A program made the position numbers and the translations under genes. Shown one piece after another: positions 53,767-62,963 of a stretch of 64,000 bases of DNA. The first letter of the stretch is position 1, and the number at the start of each line of letters is the position of its first letter. This stretch comes from Acetobacteraceae bacterium (GTDB lineage Bacteria; Pseudomonadota; Alphaproteobacteria; Acetobacterales; Acetobacteraceae): contig JAIXWG010000065.1 of the NCBI GenBank assembly GCA_027482245.1, positions 176,777 through 240,776 on the forward strand, in the 5' to 3' direction. The notes below the pieces were generated by a model that made no database searches, was not told the origin of the DNA, and worked only from the letters and a program-made list of their open reading frames with translations.

Positions 53767-56378
53767 CGAACGCTGACGAGAAGCTCGCCACCGAGGCGAA
53801 GAAGGTCGGCGAGGTCGCGGGCCGCGCGCTCGACTGGTTCGCGGGCGCGGCGCGGCCGGGGCTGGATGCGGCGGCGCTGGCGCGGGAGCTGCGCGGCGTC
53901 GGGCTGCGCGCGGGACGGCTGGCGGCGGCGGCGGCGCGGCCCATGTGCGTCGGCGTCTTCGGCCCCTCCCAGGCCGGAAAATCCTACCTGATCTCCGCGC
54001 TGGCGCAGTCGCCGGACGCGCCGCTGATGGCGATGTTCGAGGATCGCGCCGTCGATTTCGTGCGCGACATCAACCCGGAAGGCGGGCGGGAGGCGACGGG
54101 CCTCGTCACGCGTTTCACCATGAAGCGCATCGCGACGCCGCCCGGCATGCCGGTGGCGCTGCGACTGCTGTCGCAGACCGATGTCGTGAAGATCATCGGC
54201 AACGCCTTCCTCTCCGACTTCGATCCCGCGGATGTCGAGGCGCCCTCCCCCGGCGCGATCGAAGCGGCGCTCGATCAGGCGCGTGGGCGCATGCTGCCGA
54301 CTGCCTTCGACAAGCTGTCGGAGGACGACGTCTATGTCGATCTCCGCGAGTATTTCGAAAGCCGCTTCGGCGGCCATGCGCTGGTGCAGGCGTTGAAGGC
54401 CGCGCGCTTCTGGCAGGCGGCGAGCGAGATCGCGCCGAGGCTGGACCATCCCGCCCGCGCCGCGCTGTTCGGCCTGGTCTGGGGCCGCGTCACGCGGCTC
54501 GATGATGCCTATCTGCGGCTCGCGGGCGCGCTGGCGCAGCTCGGCCATCCCGATGACGCGTTCTGCCCACTGACGGCGCTGGTGCCGCGGGAGTCGAGCA
54601 TCATCGATGTGCTGACCCTGAACCGCTTCGGCCAGCCGGACGACACCACCATCGCGGTCGCCACGCGCTCGGGCCTGCGCGCCGACCTGCCGCGCGCGGT
54701 GCTGGCCGCCCTCGTCGCGGAAGTCACGGTGCAGCTGCGTGACAAGCCCTGGGACTTCTTCGACGTCACCGACCTGCTGGACTTCCCCGGCGCGCGGTCC
54801 CGCGAGCAGATCCGCGATCCGGCGAAGCACCTGGCGGATCCCGCGAAACTCCCCGCCGTGCTGCTGCGCGGCAAGGTCGCCTATCTGTTCGAGCGCTATT
54901 GCGCGGAGACGGAGCTGACCGGGATGCTGCTCTGCATCGGTCCCTCCAACCAGGAAGTGCGCACCCTGCCGCGCATGGTGGAGGAATGGATCAACGGCAC
55001 CCACGGCGACACGCCGGAAAAGCGCGCGACGCAGCCGACGGCGTTGTTCTTCGTGCTCACCAAGTTCGACATGGAGTTCGAGAGCAAGAAGGGCCAGGCG
55101 GAGGGCGGCGGGCGCTGGACGGCGCGCTTGGCAGCCTCCCTCATCGACTTCTTCGGCAAGGAAAGCACCTGGCCGCGCGAATGGCACCCGGGGCGGCCCT
55201 TCGACAACCTCTTCTGGCTGCGCAACCCGAACGTCGCGAACAAGGCGATCCTGGACTATGACGAGCAGGGGCGGGAGACGGGCATCCGCCCGCAGGAAGC
55301 CGCCCGCGTCGCGCAGCTTCGCGCGGACTTCACCGGCAATGACGACGCCAAGAAGCACTTCGCCGATCCAGGGCTGTCCTGGGACGAGGCGATGCGGCTG
55401 AACGATGGTGGCATCGGGCACCTTGCCGCGCGGCTGCGCCCGGTCTGCGACCCCGCGCTGAAGCGGCGGCAGGTGGCGGCGCGGCTGGCGGATCTCGGTG
55501 AGCGTCTGCGTGCGCGGCTGCTGCCGCATTGGCACTCCGCCGACCTGGCGCAGGAGCTGGCGAAGCGTCGCGCGGCATCCCGCGCCGTGGCGGTGGCGCT
55601 CGCGAAGGCGGTGGAGCGGCAGCGCTTCGGCCATCTGCTGCGGGCGCTCGCGCCCGAGGCGGATGAGATCGCCGCCGTCCTCGCCCGCACCCGCTTCGCG
55701 GCGACGGAGGCCGGGGCCATCCCCGTCGGCGCCCGCACCGGCGCCGCGGGGCTGCTCGCGGAACTCGACTTCGGCGACGAACCGCCGCCGGAGGTCGAGA
55801 GCGCGGGGCCGGAGGATGAGGCGGACCACCTCGCCTCCGTCGCGCTGAAGCTCTGGGCGGACCGGCTGCACGCCTTCGCCGATGCGCCGGCCACGCATGC
55901 GCTCTACGGCATGACGCCGGAAGTGGCCGGGACGCTGGTGGCGGAACTGCTGCGATCCGCGCGGCGAGAGAAGTTGCAGACGGCACTCGCCGCCGAACTG
56001 CGTGGCATTCTGGGCTTCCGGCGCCATGCCTCGGCGGCGGCGGCGATCTGCGGGCTGTGCGCGGCGCTGCGCATTGGCGGCTTCGTCGCGGCACTCGGCT
56101 TCGATGCCAAGCCGATCGCGGAACGCCCCGTGGTCGGCGCCGAACGCCGCCCCGTCTTCGCGCCGCGGCCGAAGCTCGATGGTCTGCCGCCGCTCGGTGT
56201 CGTCGCCGCGGATTACGACCGCCAGCAGAGCCTCGACTGGGTGCAGGCCTTCCTGCGCTCCACCGACCTGAACGTGCAGGGCGATGGCGAGGATGCCGTG
56301 GATGTCGCGCGCAACGCCGCGCTCGGGCGCATCCTGTCGGACCTCGACACCGCGCTGCATGGCGCGAAGGCGGCGTGA
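53763..56378 (+). CDS. SrfC-like P-loop GTPase (dynamin-like)
   Basis: This 871-residue protein of the SrfC family has a P-loop GPSQAGKS at residues 67-74, a candidate G3 DFPG at 340-343 and a candidate G4 TKFD at 433-436. The long C-terminal half is helical and charged, as in dynamin-like or septin-associated GTPases. The GTG start overlaps the SrfB stop. The pairing of an actin-like ATPase with a large GTPase suggests a nucleotide-driven assembly at the inner membrane, although no membrane helix is present. The end overlaps the next start in TGATG. Confidence 0.82.
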   Translation: MTNADEKLATEAKKVGEVAGRALDWFAGAARPGLDAAALARELRGVGLRAGRLAAAAARPMCVGVFGPSQAGKSYLISALAQSPDAPLMAMFEDRAVDFVRDINPEGGREATGLVTRFTMKRIATPPGMPVALRLLSQTDVVKIIGNAFLSDFDPADVEAPSPGAIEAALDQARGRMLPTAFDKLSEDDVYVDLREYFESRFGGHALVQALKAARFWQAASEIAPRLDHPARAALFGLVWGRVTRLDDAYLRLAGALAQLGHPDDAFCPLTALVPRESSIIDVLTLNRFGQPDDTTIAVATRSGLRADLPRAVLAALVAEVTVQLRDKPWDFFDVTDLLDFPGARSREQIRDPAKHLADPAKLPAVLLRGKVAYLFERYCAETELTGMLLCIGPSNQEVRTLPRMVEEWINGTHGDTPEKRATQPTALFFVLTKFDMEFESKKGQAEGGGRWTARLAASLIDFFGKESTWPREWHPGRPFDNLFWLRNPNVANKAILDYDEQGRETGIRPQEAARVAQLRADFTGNDDAKKHFADPGLSWDEAMRLNDGGIGHLAARLRPVCDPALKRRQVAARLADLGERLRARLLPHWHSADLAQELAKRRAASRAVAVALAKAVERQRFGHLLRALAPEADEIAAVLARTRFAATEAGAIPVGARTGAAGLLAELDFGDEPPPEVESAGPEDEADHLASVALKLWADRLHAFADAPATHALYGMTPEVAGTLVAELLRSARREKLQTALAAELRGILGFRRHASAAAAICGLCAALRIGGFVAALGFDAKPIAERPVVGAERRPVFAPRPKLDGLPPLGVVAADYDRQQSLDWVQAFLRSTDLNVQGDGEDAVDVARNAALGRILSDLDTALHGAKAA

Positions 56379-57418
56379 TGCGGCTGCGCATCGAGGAGGA
56401 CCCCTACCGCCCCGGCGAGGGCTGCGCGCGCGTCGTCCTGCCCGGCATGGCAGGACGGGAGGCGCCAGCCGTGACCTTCACGCGGGAGGGGTTCGGCGCG
56501 GACAGCCTCGGCCCCGATGGCTGGCAGGTCGCGGCGGGGCGCCTGACGCCCATCGAAAGCGCCAGCGAGGGCGATGACCTGGTCCTGGTGCTGGGGCCGG
56601 AGGCGGCGGAGCATCTGGAACCCGGGCCCGTGCGGCTCGGCATCCCCGCGATCGGCATCGACCAGGTGGTGATCTGGCCGGAGATCGCGCCCGCCCAGGC
56701 CGGCAAGCGCGGCGGCTTCGGCGCCAACCGGCCGGGCCAGGCGCCGCCACGCCGGGTGCCGGGGCGGGCGGAGACACCGCCGCCGCCGCCCAAGCCGCCC
56801 GCCAGCGACGAGACGGTGGTGCTGCGCCCCACGCCGCGCGCGGAACCGCTGCCGCCACCACGCCCGATCGACCCGCCGCCGATCCGCGCGCCGGAGGCCC
56901 CGCAGCCGGCATCCCGCCTGCCGCTGGTGCTGCTGGCGCTGCTGCTGCTGGCCGGCGCGGGCGCCGCGGCCTGGTGGTTCTGGCCCGCGCCCGCGGTGGT
57001 GGCGACGCCGTCGGCCCCGGCCGCGCCCGCCGCCCCGCCGGCCGACCCCACCGCCACCGCGACACCCGCCGAGATCGCGGCGATGAACCTGCCGCCCGCG
57101 CGGGTGCTGGAGATCGGCCAGGCGCGCCAGGCGACGCGGCCGCAGGATGCGCTGCTGCTGATCGAACTCGCGGCCGATGCGGGCCATGCGCCCGCGATCA
57201 GCGCGCTCGCCCGGCTCTATGATCCCGCCACCTTCACGCCCGGCGGCGCGCTGTCCATGCCCAACCCTACCAAGGCGGCGGAGCTGTGGCGCGCCGCGGA
57301 ACGCGCGGGGGATACGGCCGCCGCGGCGCCCCGCGCCATCCTGCGGGACCGGCTGGAAACGGCGGCGCGCGGCGGCGACACGGTGGCACAACTCGCGCTT
57401 CGGGATTTCTGGCCATGA
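56378..57418 (+). CDS. Bitopic membrane protein with Sel1-like repeats
   Basis: This 346-residue protein has an N-terminal domain of about 100 residues with beta pattern and no recognised family. A proline-rich cytoplasmic stretch follows, then one membrane helix (about 188-210, LPLVLLALLLLAGAGAAAWWFW) and a C-terminal pair of Sel1/TPR-like helices (ALLLIELAADAGHAPAISALARLYDP, then KAAELWRAAERAGDTAA). Sel1 repeats usually mediate protein contacts, here on the periplasmic side. Start and stop both overlap neighbours (TGATG, ATGA). Its layout parallels the first three operon proteins, but its N-terminal domain differs. Confidence 0.72.
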   Translation: MRLRIEEDPYRPGEGCARVVLPGMAGREAPAVTFTREGFGADSLGPDGWQVAAGRLTPIESASEGDDLVLVLGPEAAEHLEPGPVRLGIPAIGIDQVVIWPEIAPAQAGKRGGFGANRPGQAPPRRVPGRAETPPPPPKPPASDETVVLRPTPRAEPLPPPRPIDPPPIRAPEAPQPASRLPLVLLALLLLAGAGAAAWWFWPAPAVVATPSAPAAPAAPPADPTATATPAEIAAMNLPPARVLEIGQARQATRPQDALLLIELAADAGHAPAISALARLYDPATFTPGGALSMPNPTKAAELWRAAERAGDTAAAAPRAILRDRLETAARGGDTVAQLALRDFWP

Positions 57419-59316
57419 TGCGCTTCCTCGCCCTCATCCTCGCGGCGTTCATCGCGCTGCCCGCCCTGGCGCAAGTGCCCACTGGTGCGCGGCGCGCGCT
57501 GCTCATGGAAGGCAAGCAGACGCTGACGCAGAAGGTGCTGACGCGCCCCGGCGCTACGCTGCACGCGACACCCGGTGCCGCTGCCAGCACGCCCGTCCCC
57601 GGCTTCACCCTCTTCCACGTCTATGCCCGCCAGGGCAGCGGCGCGGAGGCCTGGATCGAGGTCGGCCGCGACGCCACCGGCACGACCGAGGGCTGGATGC
57701 GGGAGGAACGCGCCCTGCCCTGGGGCCAGACCATGGTGCTGGCCTTCACCAACCCCGCCGGCCGCGAACGCACCATGTTCTTCGCGGATGGGCCCGCCTT
57801 ACGCCGCATCATCCTGGCGAGGGACATGGCGGCGGCGGGGGCGGAGGCGCGGCGCGCCAATGATGGCCGCGTCATCGCTCTGGAACCCGAGACCTATGTC
57901 GATATCAGCCGCAACTTCTACCTGTTGCCCGTGCTGAGCGCGGAGGAAGTCGAGAACGAGCGTGGCAACCGGATGCGGCTGCTGGAAGTGGCGTCGGCCC
58001 CGGCGGAGCGTCGCAACGCACCGCCGCCGCGCGATCCGCTGGCGGATTTCCGGGGCGCGCTCGTCTTCGTGGTCGATACCACGCTCTCCATGCAGCCCTA
58101 CCTGGACCGGACGCGGGAGGCGATCCGCAACGTCATGGCGCGGATCGGCACCACCGCGCTGCGGGATCGCTTCCGCTTCGGCCTCGTCGCCTATCGCGAT
58201 GACCTCGGCGGCAACCAGGCGCTGGAATACGTCACCCGCACCTATGCCCGCGCCGATTTCAACGCACCCGCGGATGCCGTGGTGCCGCGCATCGCGGAAG
58301 CCAGCGCCGCGACCGAAAGCAATGAGGGCTTCGACGAGGATGCGGTCGCGGGCCTGCGCGCCGCGCTCGATGCCGCGGACTGGAACAGCCTCGGCGGACG
58401 CTTCATCATCCTGGTGACGGATGCGGGGACGCGTGACGCGACGGATGCGCGGTCCTCCACCCGCCTCGGCATCGCGGAGATGCGGGAGCTGCTGAAGCAG
58501 CGCGCCATCGCCACCTTCGCGCTGCATTTGCTGACGCCGGAAGGCCGCAACAACCACGCCCGCGCCCGCGCGCAGTATCGCGAACTCACGCGCTTCGACG
58601 GCGCGCCGGAGCCCTTCTACTACCCGATCCCGAATGGGGAGGTTGCGGCCTTCGGCCAGACGGTGGAGGCCATCACGGAAGCCCTGCTCCGCCAGGTCGC
58701 CGCCATCACCAACACGCCGATCGCGCAGCTCCGCGGCGGGCCCGCGGCCGCGGCGCCGCAGGTGGCCCAGCAGGCCGATGTGGTGGGGCAGGCGATGCGG
58801 CTGGCCTATCTCGGCCGCGTGCAGGAAGCCGCGGCGCCCGACATCGTGCGCAGCTTCACGACGGATCGGGACCTGGCGGACAGCAACCGCGCCAACCTCG
58901 ATGTGCGGATCCTGCTGACGCGCGACCAGCTCTCGGACCTGCGCTCGGCGCTCCGCCTCGTGATCGACGGCGCCAATGCCGGGCGGCTGCAGCCGCAGAC
59001 GGTCTTCGCGAATATCCGCAACGCCGCGTTGTCCGCCGCGCGCGATCCGCGGCGCATCGGCAACCTGGAACGCCTCGGCGCCGCCTTCGGTGAATACCTC
59101 GACGGCCTCCCCTATCGCAGCCAGGTCATGGAGTTGACGGAGCGCGGCTGGCTGGAACTGCAATCCGGCGGGCAGCGCGAACTGCTGAACGCGCTGGAGG
59201 CGAAGCTGCGCCTGTATGACGAATACGCTCGCACCCCCGCGCTGTGGACGCAACTCGGCAGCGGGAATGACGCCGGCGCGGCCGTCTTCCCCATGCCGCT
59301 CGACCAGCTGCCGTGA
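57415..59316 (+). CDS. Secreted von Willebrand factor A domain protein
   Basis: This 633-residue protein has a signal peptide (MMRFLALILAAFIALPALAQ). An N-terminal SH3-like region (residues about 35-150) is followed by a vWA domain with a metal site D221-T-T-L-S225, a variant of DxSxS, with later LVAYRDD and VTDAGTRD. The C-terminal 200 residues are helical. It should act in the periplasm and bind a protein ligand through a divalent metal. Two ATGs in a row (57415, 57418) lie at the ATGA overlap with the previous gene. vWA proteins commonly assemble with AAA or Hsp70-like ATPases, but those here are cytoplasmic. Confidence 0.8.
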   Translation: MMRFLALILAAFIALPALAQVPTGARRALLMEGKQTLTQKVLTRPGATLHATPGAAASTPVPGFTLFHVYARQGSGAEAWIEVGRDATGTTEGWMREERALPWGQTMVLAFTNPAGRERTMFFADGPALRRIILARDMAAAGAEARRANDGRVIALEPETYVDISRNFYLLPVLSAEEVENERGNRMRLLEVASAPAERRNAPPPRDPLADFRGALVFVVDTTLSMQPYLDRTREAIRNVMARIGTTALRDRFRFGLVAYRDDLGGNQALEYVTRTYARADFNAPADAVVPRIAEASAATESNEGFDEDAVAGLRAALDAADWNSLGGRFIILVTDAGTRDATDARSSTRLGIAEMRELLKQRAIATFALHLLTPEGRNNHARARAQYRELTRFDGAPEPFYYPIPNGEVAAFGQTVEAITEALLRQVAAITNTPIAQLRGGPAAAAPQVAQQADVVGQAMRLAYLGRVQEAAAPDIVRSFTTDRDLADSNRANLDVRILLTRDQLSDLRSALRLVIDGANAGRLQPQTVFANIRNAALSAARDPRRIGNLERLGAAFGEYLDGLPYRSQVMELTERGWLELQSGGQRELLNALEAKLRLYDEYARTPALWTQLGSGNDAGAAVFPMPLDQLP

Positions 59317-60020
59317 CGGCACCGCCCCTCGCGCTGGAAGGGGTGGTCGCCACCCGCCGCGCGGGCGGGGCGGCCTTCACGCTGACCGTGGAATCGCTAC
59401 TGCTGGACCCGGGCGCGCTGGTCGCGGTGACGGGGGCGAGCGGGACGGGGAAATCCACGCTGCTCGACATCGCGGCCCTGGCGCGACGGCCGGACGAGGC
59501 CGGGCGGATCGCGGTGTGCGGCACGGATGCCGCGGCGCTGTGGGCGTGCGGCGCGAAGGACGCGCTGGCGCGGCTGCGGGCGCGGCATTTCGGCTATGTG
59601 CTGCAGACCGGCGGGCTGGTGCCCTTCCTCAGCGTCGGCGCGAACGCGGCGCTGGCGCAGGAACTGGCGGGGCGGCGGGATGCCGCGCGTCTGGCGGCGC
59701 TGGCGGAGCGCCTCGGCATCCGTGACCTGCTGGCGCGGATGCCGGCGACGCTGTCGGTCGGCCAGCGGCAGCGCGCCGCCATCCTGCGCGCCCTGGCGCA
59801 TCGCCCGGCGCTCGTCCTGGCGGATGAGCCCACCGCCAGCGTCCACCCCGACATGGCGGCGACCATCCTGGCGCTGCTGGCCGACCAGGCGCGGCAGGCG
59901 GGCGCCGCCGTGCTGCTCGCGACCCATGATGCCCCCGCCGCACGCGCGGCCGGCTTTCACGAAGTGCCGCTGCAACCGGGGCCGGCATCGTCGCGCCTGC
60001 CCGCCCTGGTCCACGCCTGA
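59313..60020 (+). CDS. ABC transporter ATP-binding protein (LolD/MacB-like)
   Basis: This 235-residue ATPase has Walker A GASGTGKST, signature LSVGQRQR and Walker B LVLADEPTAS, typical of the LolD/MacB/FtsE group that partners FtsX-type permeases. The GTG start overlaps the vWA stop (GTGA), and the end overlaps the permease ATG. With the next gene it probably forms a mechanotransmission or lipoprotein-handling complex rather than an importer. Specificity is unknown. Confidence 0.88.
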   Translation: MTAPPLALEGVVATRRAGGAAFTLTVESLLLDPGALVAVTGASGTGKSTLLDIAALARRPDEAGRIAVCGTDAAALWACGAKDALARLRARHFGYVLQTGGLVPFLSVGANAALAQELAGRRDAARLAALAERLGIRDLLARMPATLSVGQRQRAAILRALAHRPALVLADEPTASVHPDMAATILALLADQARQAGAAVLLATHDAPAARAAGFHEVPLQPGPASSRLPALVHA

Positions 60021-61186
60021 TGCGATCGCTTCGCCTGGCGCTGGCCGACCTGAGGCGCGAACCGGCCTTCACGCTCTGCTCCGTCCTCGCGCTCGCCGCC
60101 GTCATCGCGCCGCTGATCCTGCTGGCGGGGCTGCGGGCGGGCGTCATCGCGGGCCTCAAGGACGACCTCTCCGCCAGTCCCCGCACGCGGGAGATCGCGA
60201 ATGTCCAGAACCTGGCGCTCGACCCCGCCTGGTTCGAGACACTGGCCGCCCGCCCGGAGACGGGCTTCATCATCCCGCGCACGCGGCTGCTCTCGGCCAC
60301 CGGCAGCCTGGAAGCCGCCGCGCGCCCCGGCCGCGTCGCGACCGTCGAGATCCTGCCGACCGCGCCGGGCGACCCGCTCCTGCCCGGCATCGCCACCGCC
60401 ACGGACAGCCAGGTCATCGTCACCGCCTCCGCCGCGCAGCGCCTCGCGCTCCGCCCCGGCGATGCGCTGCGCCTGCGCATCATCCGCCGCGTCAGCGAAG
60501 GCCGTGAAGTGCTGGCGCTCGACCTCACGACACTGGCCATCGCCCCCGCCGGCGCCTTCGACCGCGACGCGATCTTCGCGCCCCCCGCCCTCGGCCGCCG
60601 CGTGCAGGATTTCCTCGACGACCGCACCGCCGACACCACCCCCCGCCGCGCGGAGGGCTTCCGGCTGCACGCGCGCCGGCTGGAGGACGTGCCCACCCTC
60701 GTCGCCCTGCTCCAGGCCCAGGGCATCGAAACCCGCTCCCGCGCCGATGAGGTCGCGGCCCTACTGGCGCTCGACCGCAACCTCACCGCCGGCTTCGCCG
60801 TCATCGCCGCGGTCGGGGCCACGGGCTTCATCCTCGGCCTCGGCGCCGCGCTCTGGGCCAGCACGGCCCGCAAGCGCCGCACCCTGTCCCTGCTGCGCCT
60901 GATGGGGCTGGACCGCACCACCCTGACCCTCATCCCCATCTGGCAGGGCATCGCCTACGCCCTCGGCGGCAGCCTGGCCGGCACCGCCCTCGCCCTCGCC
61001 GCCGCGGAAGCCGTGAACCGCCTGCCCCTCCTCGGCCCCAACAACGGCCAGAACCTGGCCCGCATCGGCGCCCCCGAATTCACCGCCACCCTCGCCCTCT
61101 CCCTCCTCGCCGCCACCATCGCCGCGACCGTGGCCGCCCAGCGCGCGGCGAGCGCCGACCCGGCGGAGGGGCTGCGGGATGAGTGA
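60020..61186 (+). CDS. FtsX-like permease (MacB/LolC type)
   Basis: This 388-residue protein has the FtsX layout: one helix near the N-terminus (about 22-45), a periplasmic domain of about 200 residues, then three C-terminal helices (about 255-280, 300-330, 350-380). The final helix region contains ATIAATVAAQRAASADPAEGLRDE, the usual permease end. It is one of the few operon members with several membrane spans, so it may hold the complex in the membrane. It overlaps the SUMF1 gene start by 8 bases. Confidence 0.84.
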   Translation: MRSLRLALADLRREPAFTLCSVLALAAVIAPLILLAGLRAGVIAGLKDDLSASPRTREIANVQNLALDPAWFETLAARPETGFIIPRTRLLSATGSLEAAARPGRVATVEILPTAPGDPLLPGIATATDSQVIVTASAAQRLALRPGDALRLRIIRRVSEGREVLALDLTTLAIAPAGAFDRDAIFAPPALGRRVQDFLDDRTADTTPRRAEGFRLHARRLEDVPTLVALLQAQGIETRSRADEVAALLALDRNLTAGFAVIAAVGATGFILGLGAALWASTARKRRTLSLLRLMGLDRTTLTLIPIWQGIAYALGGSLAGTALALAAAEAVNRLPLLGPNNGQNLARIGAPEFTATLALSLLAATIAATVAAQRAASADPAEGLRDE

Positions 61187-62963
61187 GGGGGGCGTGGGTG
61201 GCAGGTCGGGGGAAACGCCGTTTCCCCCGAACCCCCTTTGCCAGGGGCCAGCGGGCCCCTGGACCCCAGGCTTTGCATCGGGTGGTGGTGGGAGGGGCCC
61301 GGCGGGACCGCTGGTCCAGAGGGCGCGCCGTGCCCCTCCCACCACCACCCGATTGAAGAGGGATCAAAGGGGCCGCTGCCCCTTTGCAGGGGGTGCAGGG
61401 GGACGGCGTCCCCCTGCCCTGGCCACCCTCGCCGCCCTTCTCCTCAGCGCAGCCCCCGCGCTGGCCGAGCCCGCGCCGACCTGGCCGGCGGCGGCGTTCA
61501 ATCCGCGGGCCTTGGCGGATGACCTGGTGTTGCCCTTGCCCTGTGGGGGGGCGATGGCGTTCCGGCGGGTGGATACGCCGGCGGGGGATGGCGGGCTGGA
61601 TGATCGGACGCTGCTGCTGGGCAGTGCCGAGACCGAGACAGGGTATCTCGAGTATCTGCGGCGCACCTACTTGGTGGGGCCGTTCGGCGGGGGCGCGGAG
61701 CCGCGGCATTACTGGATGTCGAAGTATGAGGTGACGCGCACGCAGATGGAGGCGTTGCGCAATCCCGTCTGCCCTGCGGCCAACACGCCGGCGGCGCGGC
61801 TGCCGGCGGTGGAGGTGAGCTGGTTCGAGGCGATGGAGGCGGCGCAGCGCTATTCGGGGTTCCTGACGCGGAATGGCGGGGCTCGGCTGCCACGGCGGGG
61901 CGGCGTGCCGGCTTTCGTCCGCCTGCCGACGGAGGCGGAGTGGGAATATGCGGCCCGCGGCGGCGCGGCGGTGGGGGAGGCCGAGTTCCAGGCCCGCACC
62001 TTCCCGATGCCGGAGGGGCCGGAGGCCTATGCCTGGTTCCAGGGCCCGCGGAGTGCGGCGGGGCGGCTGTCGCCCATCGGGCTGAAGCGCCCCAATCCGC
62101 TCGGGCTGCACGACATGCTGGGGAATGCGGCGGAATGGGTGCTGGAGCCATTCCGGCTGAACCGGGTGGGCCGGCAGCACGGGCTGGCGGGCGGGCTGGT
62201 GGCGCGGGGCGGCGACTATCGCAACACCGGGGAGGCGCAGCTGCGATCGAGCCTCCGCATCGAATACGCGCCCTATGACACGACGAGCGGCGAGCCCACG
62301 CGGATCACGACGGTCGGCTTCCGCTTCGTCCTGGCGGCGCCGGCGCAGGGGAGCCTGGCGGACACCGCTGCCCTGAGGCAGGCCTTCGAGGCTGAGACCC
62401 AGGCCCGCGCCAGCACGCAGGACGACCCCGCCGCGCTGATCGCGGCGCTGCGGCGGGAGCAGTCCGATCCCCTGATGCAGACGGCGCTGGACCGGCTCGG
62501 CGCCGCCTATGCGCGGGAGACGCGGGAGAGGACGGACCGCGCCCGCGTCGCGGCGCGGGCGCAGGTGCAGGCGGCGGCCGTGCTGTCCCGCAACGTCTTC
62601 ATCGCGCAGCAGCGGGCGAATGGCTTGCAGGGGATGGTGGAGAACCCCGGCGCCTTCGGCGCCACGGCGCAGCAGGCCCAGGCCTGGCGCCCCATGCTGG
62701 CCGCGGTGCAGGCGGAGGTGGAGGGCGGCGTCCGCGCCTATGCCGCCATCATCGCCCAGCTCTCCCAGGCCAGCGACGTGGCGCTGCCGGCGGAGCTGGA
62801 GGTCGTGCAGCAGGAACTCCGCGCGCAGAACGTGCCGGCGCTGCTGCCCTATGTCGCGCTGGTCGGCACCCATGCGGCGGCGGCGCTGCGGGGCAGCGTG
62901 CCGCCGGTGGCGACGCTGCGGGCCGATATCCTGCGCACCACCGCCCCGGCCTCGCCACGATGA
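61179..62963 (+). CDS. Secreted SUMF1/formylglycine-enzyme-family domain protein
   Basis: This frame of 594 residues contains a SUMF1 domain: MSKYEVTRTQM, VEVSWFEAMEAAQRY, VRLPTEAEWEYAARGG, GLHDMLGNAAEWV, VARGGDYRNT and TVGFRFVL. The paired active-site cysteines of true formylglycine-generating enzymes are not seen at the expected position, so a binding or other modifying role is likely. The last 190 residues are helical. A signal-like stretch (LATLAALLLSAAPALAEP) sits only near residue 80-97. The first 80 residues come from the palindromic array. Translation may start at ATG 61179, overlapping the permease, or at an in-frame TTG at 61353, giving a 39-residue signal with a basic N-region. Confidence 0.72.
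   Translation: MSEGGVGGRSGETPFPPNPLCQGPAGPWTPGFASGGGGRGPAGPLVQRARRAPPTTTRLKRDQRGRCPFAGGAGGRRPPALATLAALLLSAAPALAEPAPTWPAAAFNPRALADDLVLPLPCGGAMAFRRVDTPAGDGGLDDRTLLLGSAETETGYLEYLRRTYLVGPFGGGAEPRHYWMSKYEVTRTQMEALRNPVCPAANTPAARLPAVEVSWFEAMEAAQRYSGFLTRNGGARLPRRGGVPAFVRLPTEAEWEYAARGGAAVGEAEFQARTFPMPEGPEAYAWFQGPRSAAGRLSPIGLKRPNPLGLHDMLGNAAEWVLEPFRLNRVGRQHGLAGGLVARGGDYRNTGEAQLRSSLRIEYAPYDTTSGEPTRITTVGFRFVLAAPAQGSLADTAALRQAFEAETQARASTQDDPAALIAALRREQSDPLMQTALDRLGAAYARETRERTDRARVAARAQVQAAAVLSRNVFIAQQRANGLQGMVENPGAFGATAQQAQAWRPMLAAVQAEVEGGVRAYAAIIAQLSQASDVALPAELEVVQQELRAQNVPALLPYVALVGTHAAAALRGSVPPVATLRADILRTTAPASPR
61207..61417. repeat. Array of palindromes lying in frame within the SUMF1 gene 5' region
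   Basis: Five perfect inverted repeats lie in a row. Stem 1: 61207-61217 with 61219-61229, 11 bp. Stem 2: 61241-61249 with 61254-61262, 9 bp. Stem 3: 61277-61298 with 61332-61353, 22 bp, loop 33 bases holding a further GGACC/GGTCC hairpin. Stem 4: 61365-61373 with 61378-61386, 9 bp. Stem 5: 61395-61404 with 61408-61417, 10 bp. The density and the G- and C-runs are unlike the rest of the gene and resemble the palindromic mosaic elements of Acetobacteraceae intergenic DNA. The reading frame stays open throughout. Element family and copy number cannot be judged from one window. Confidence 0.75.

Noticed and set aside
61207..61417. CRISPR array or insertion-sequence ends
   Set aside because: The repeats are different palindromes of unequal size without regular spacers, and there is no transposase frame or target-site duplication that I can see.
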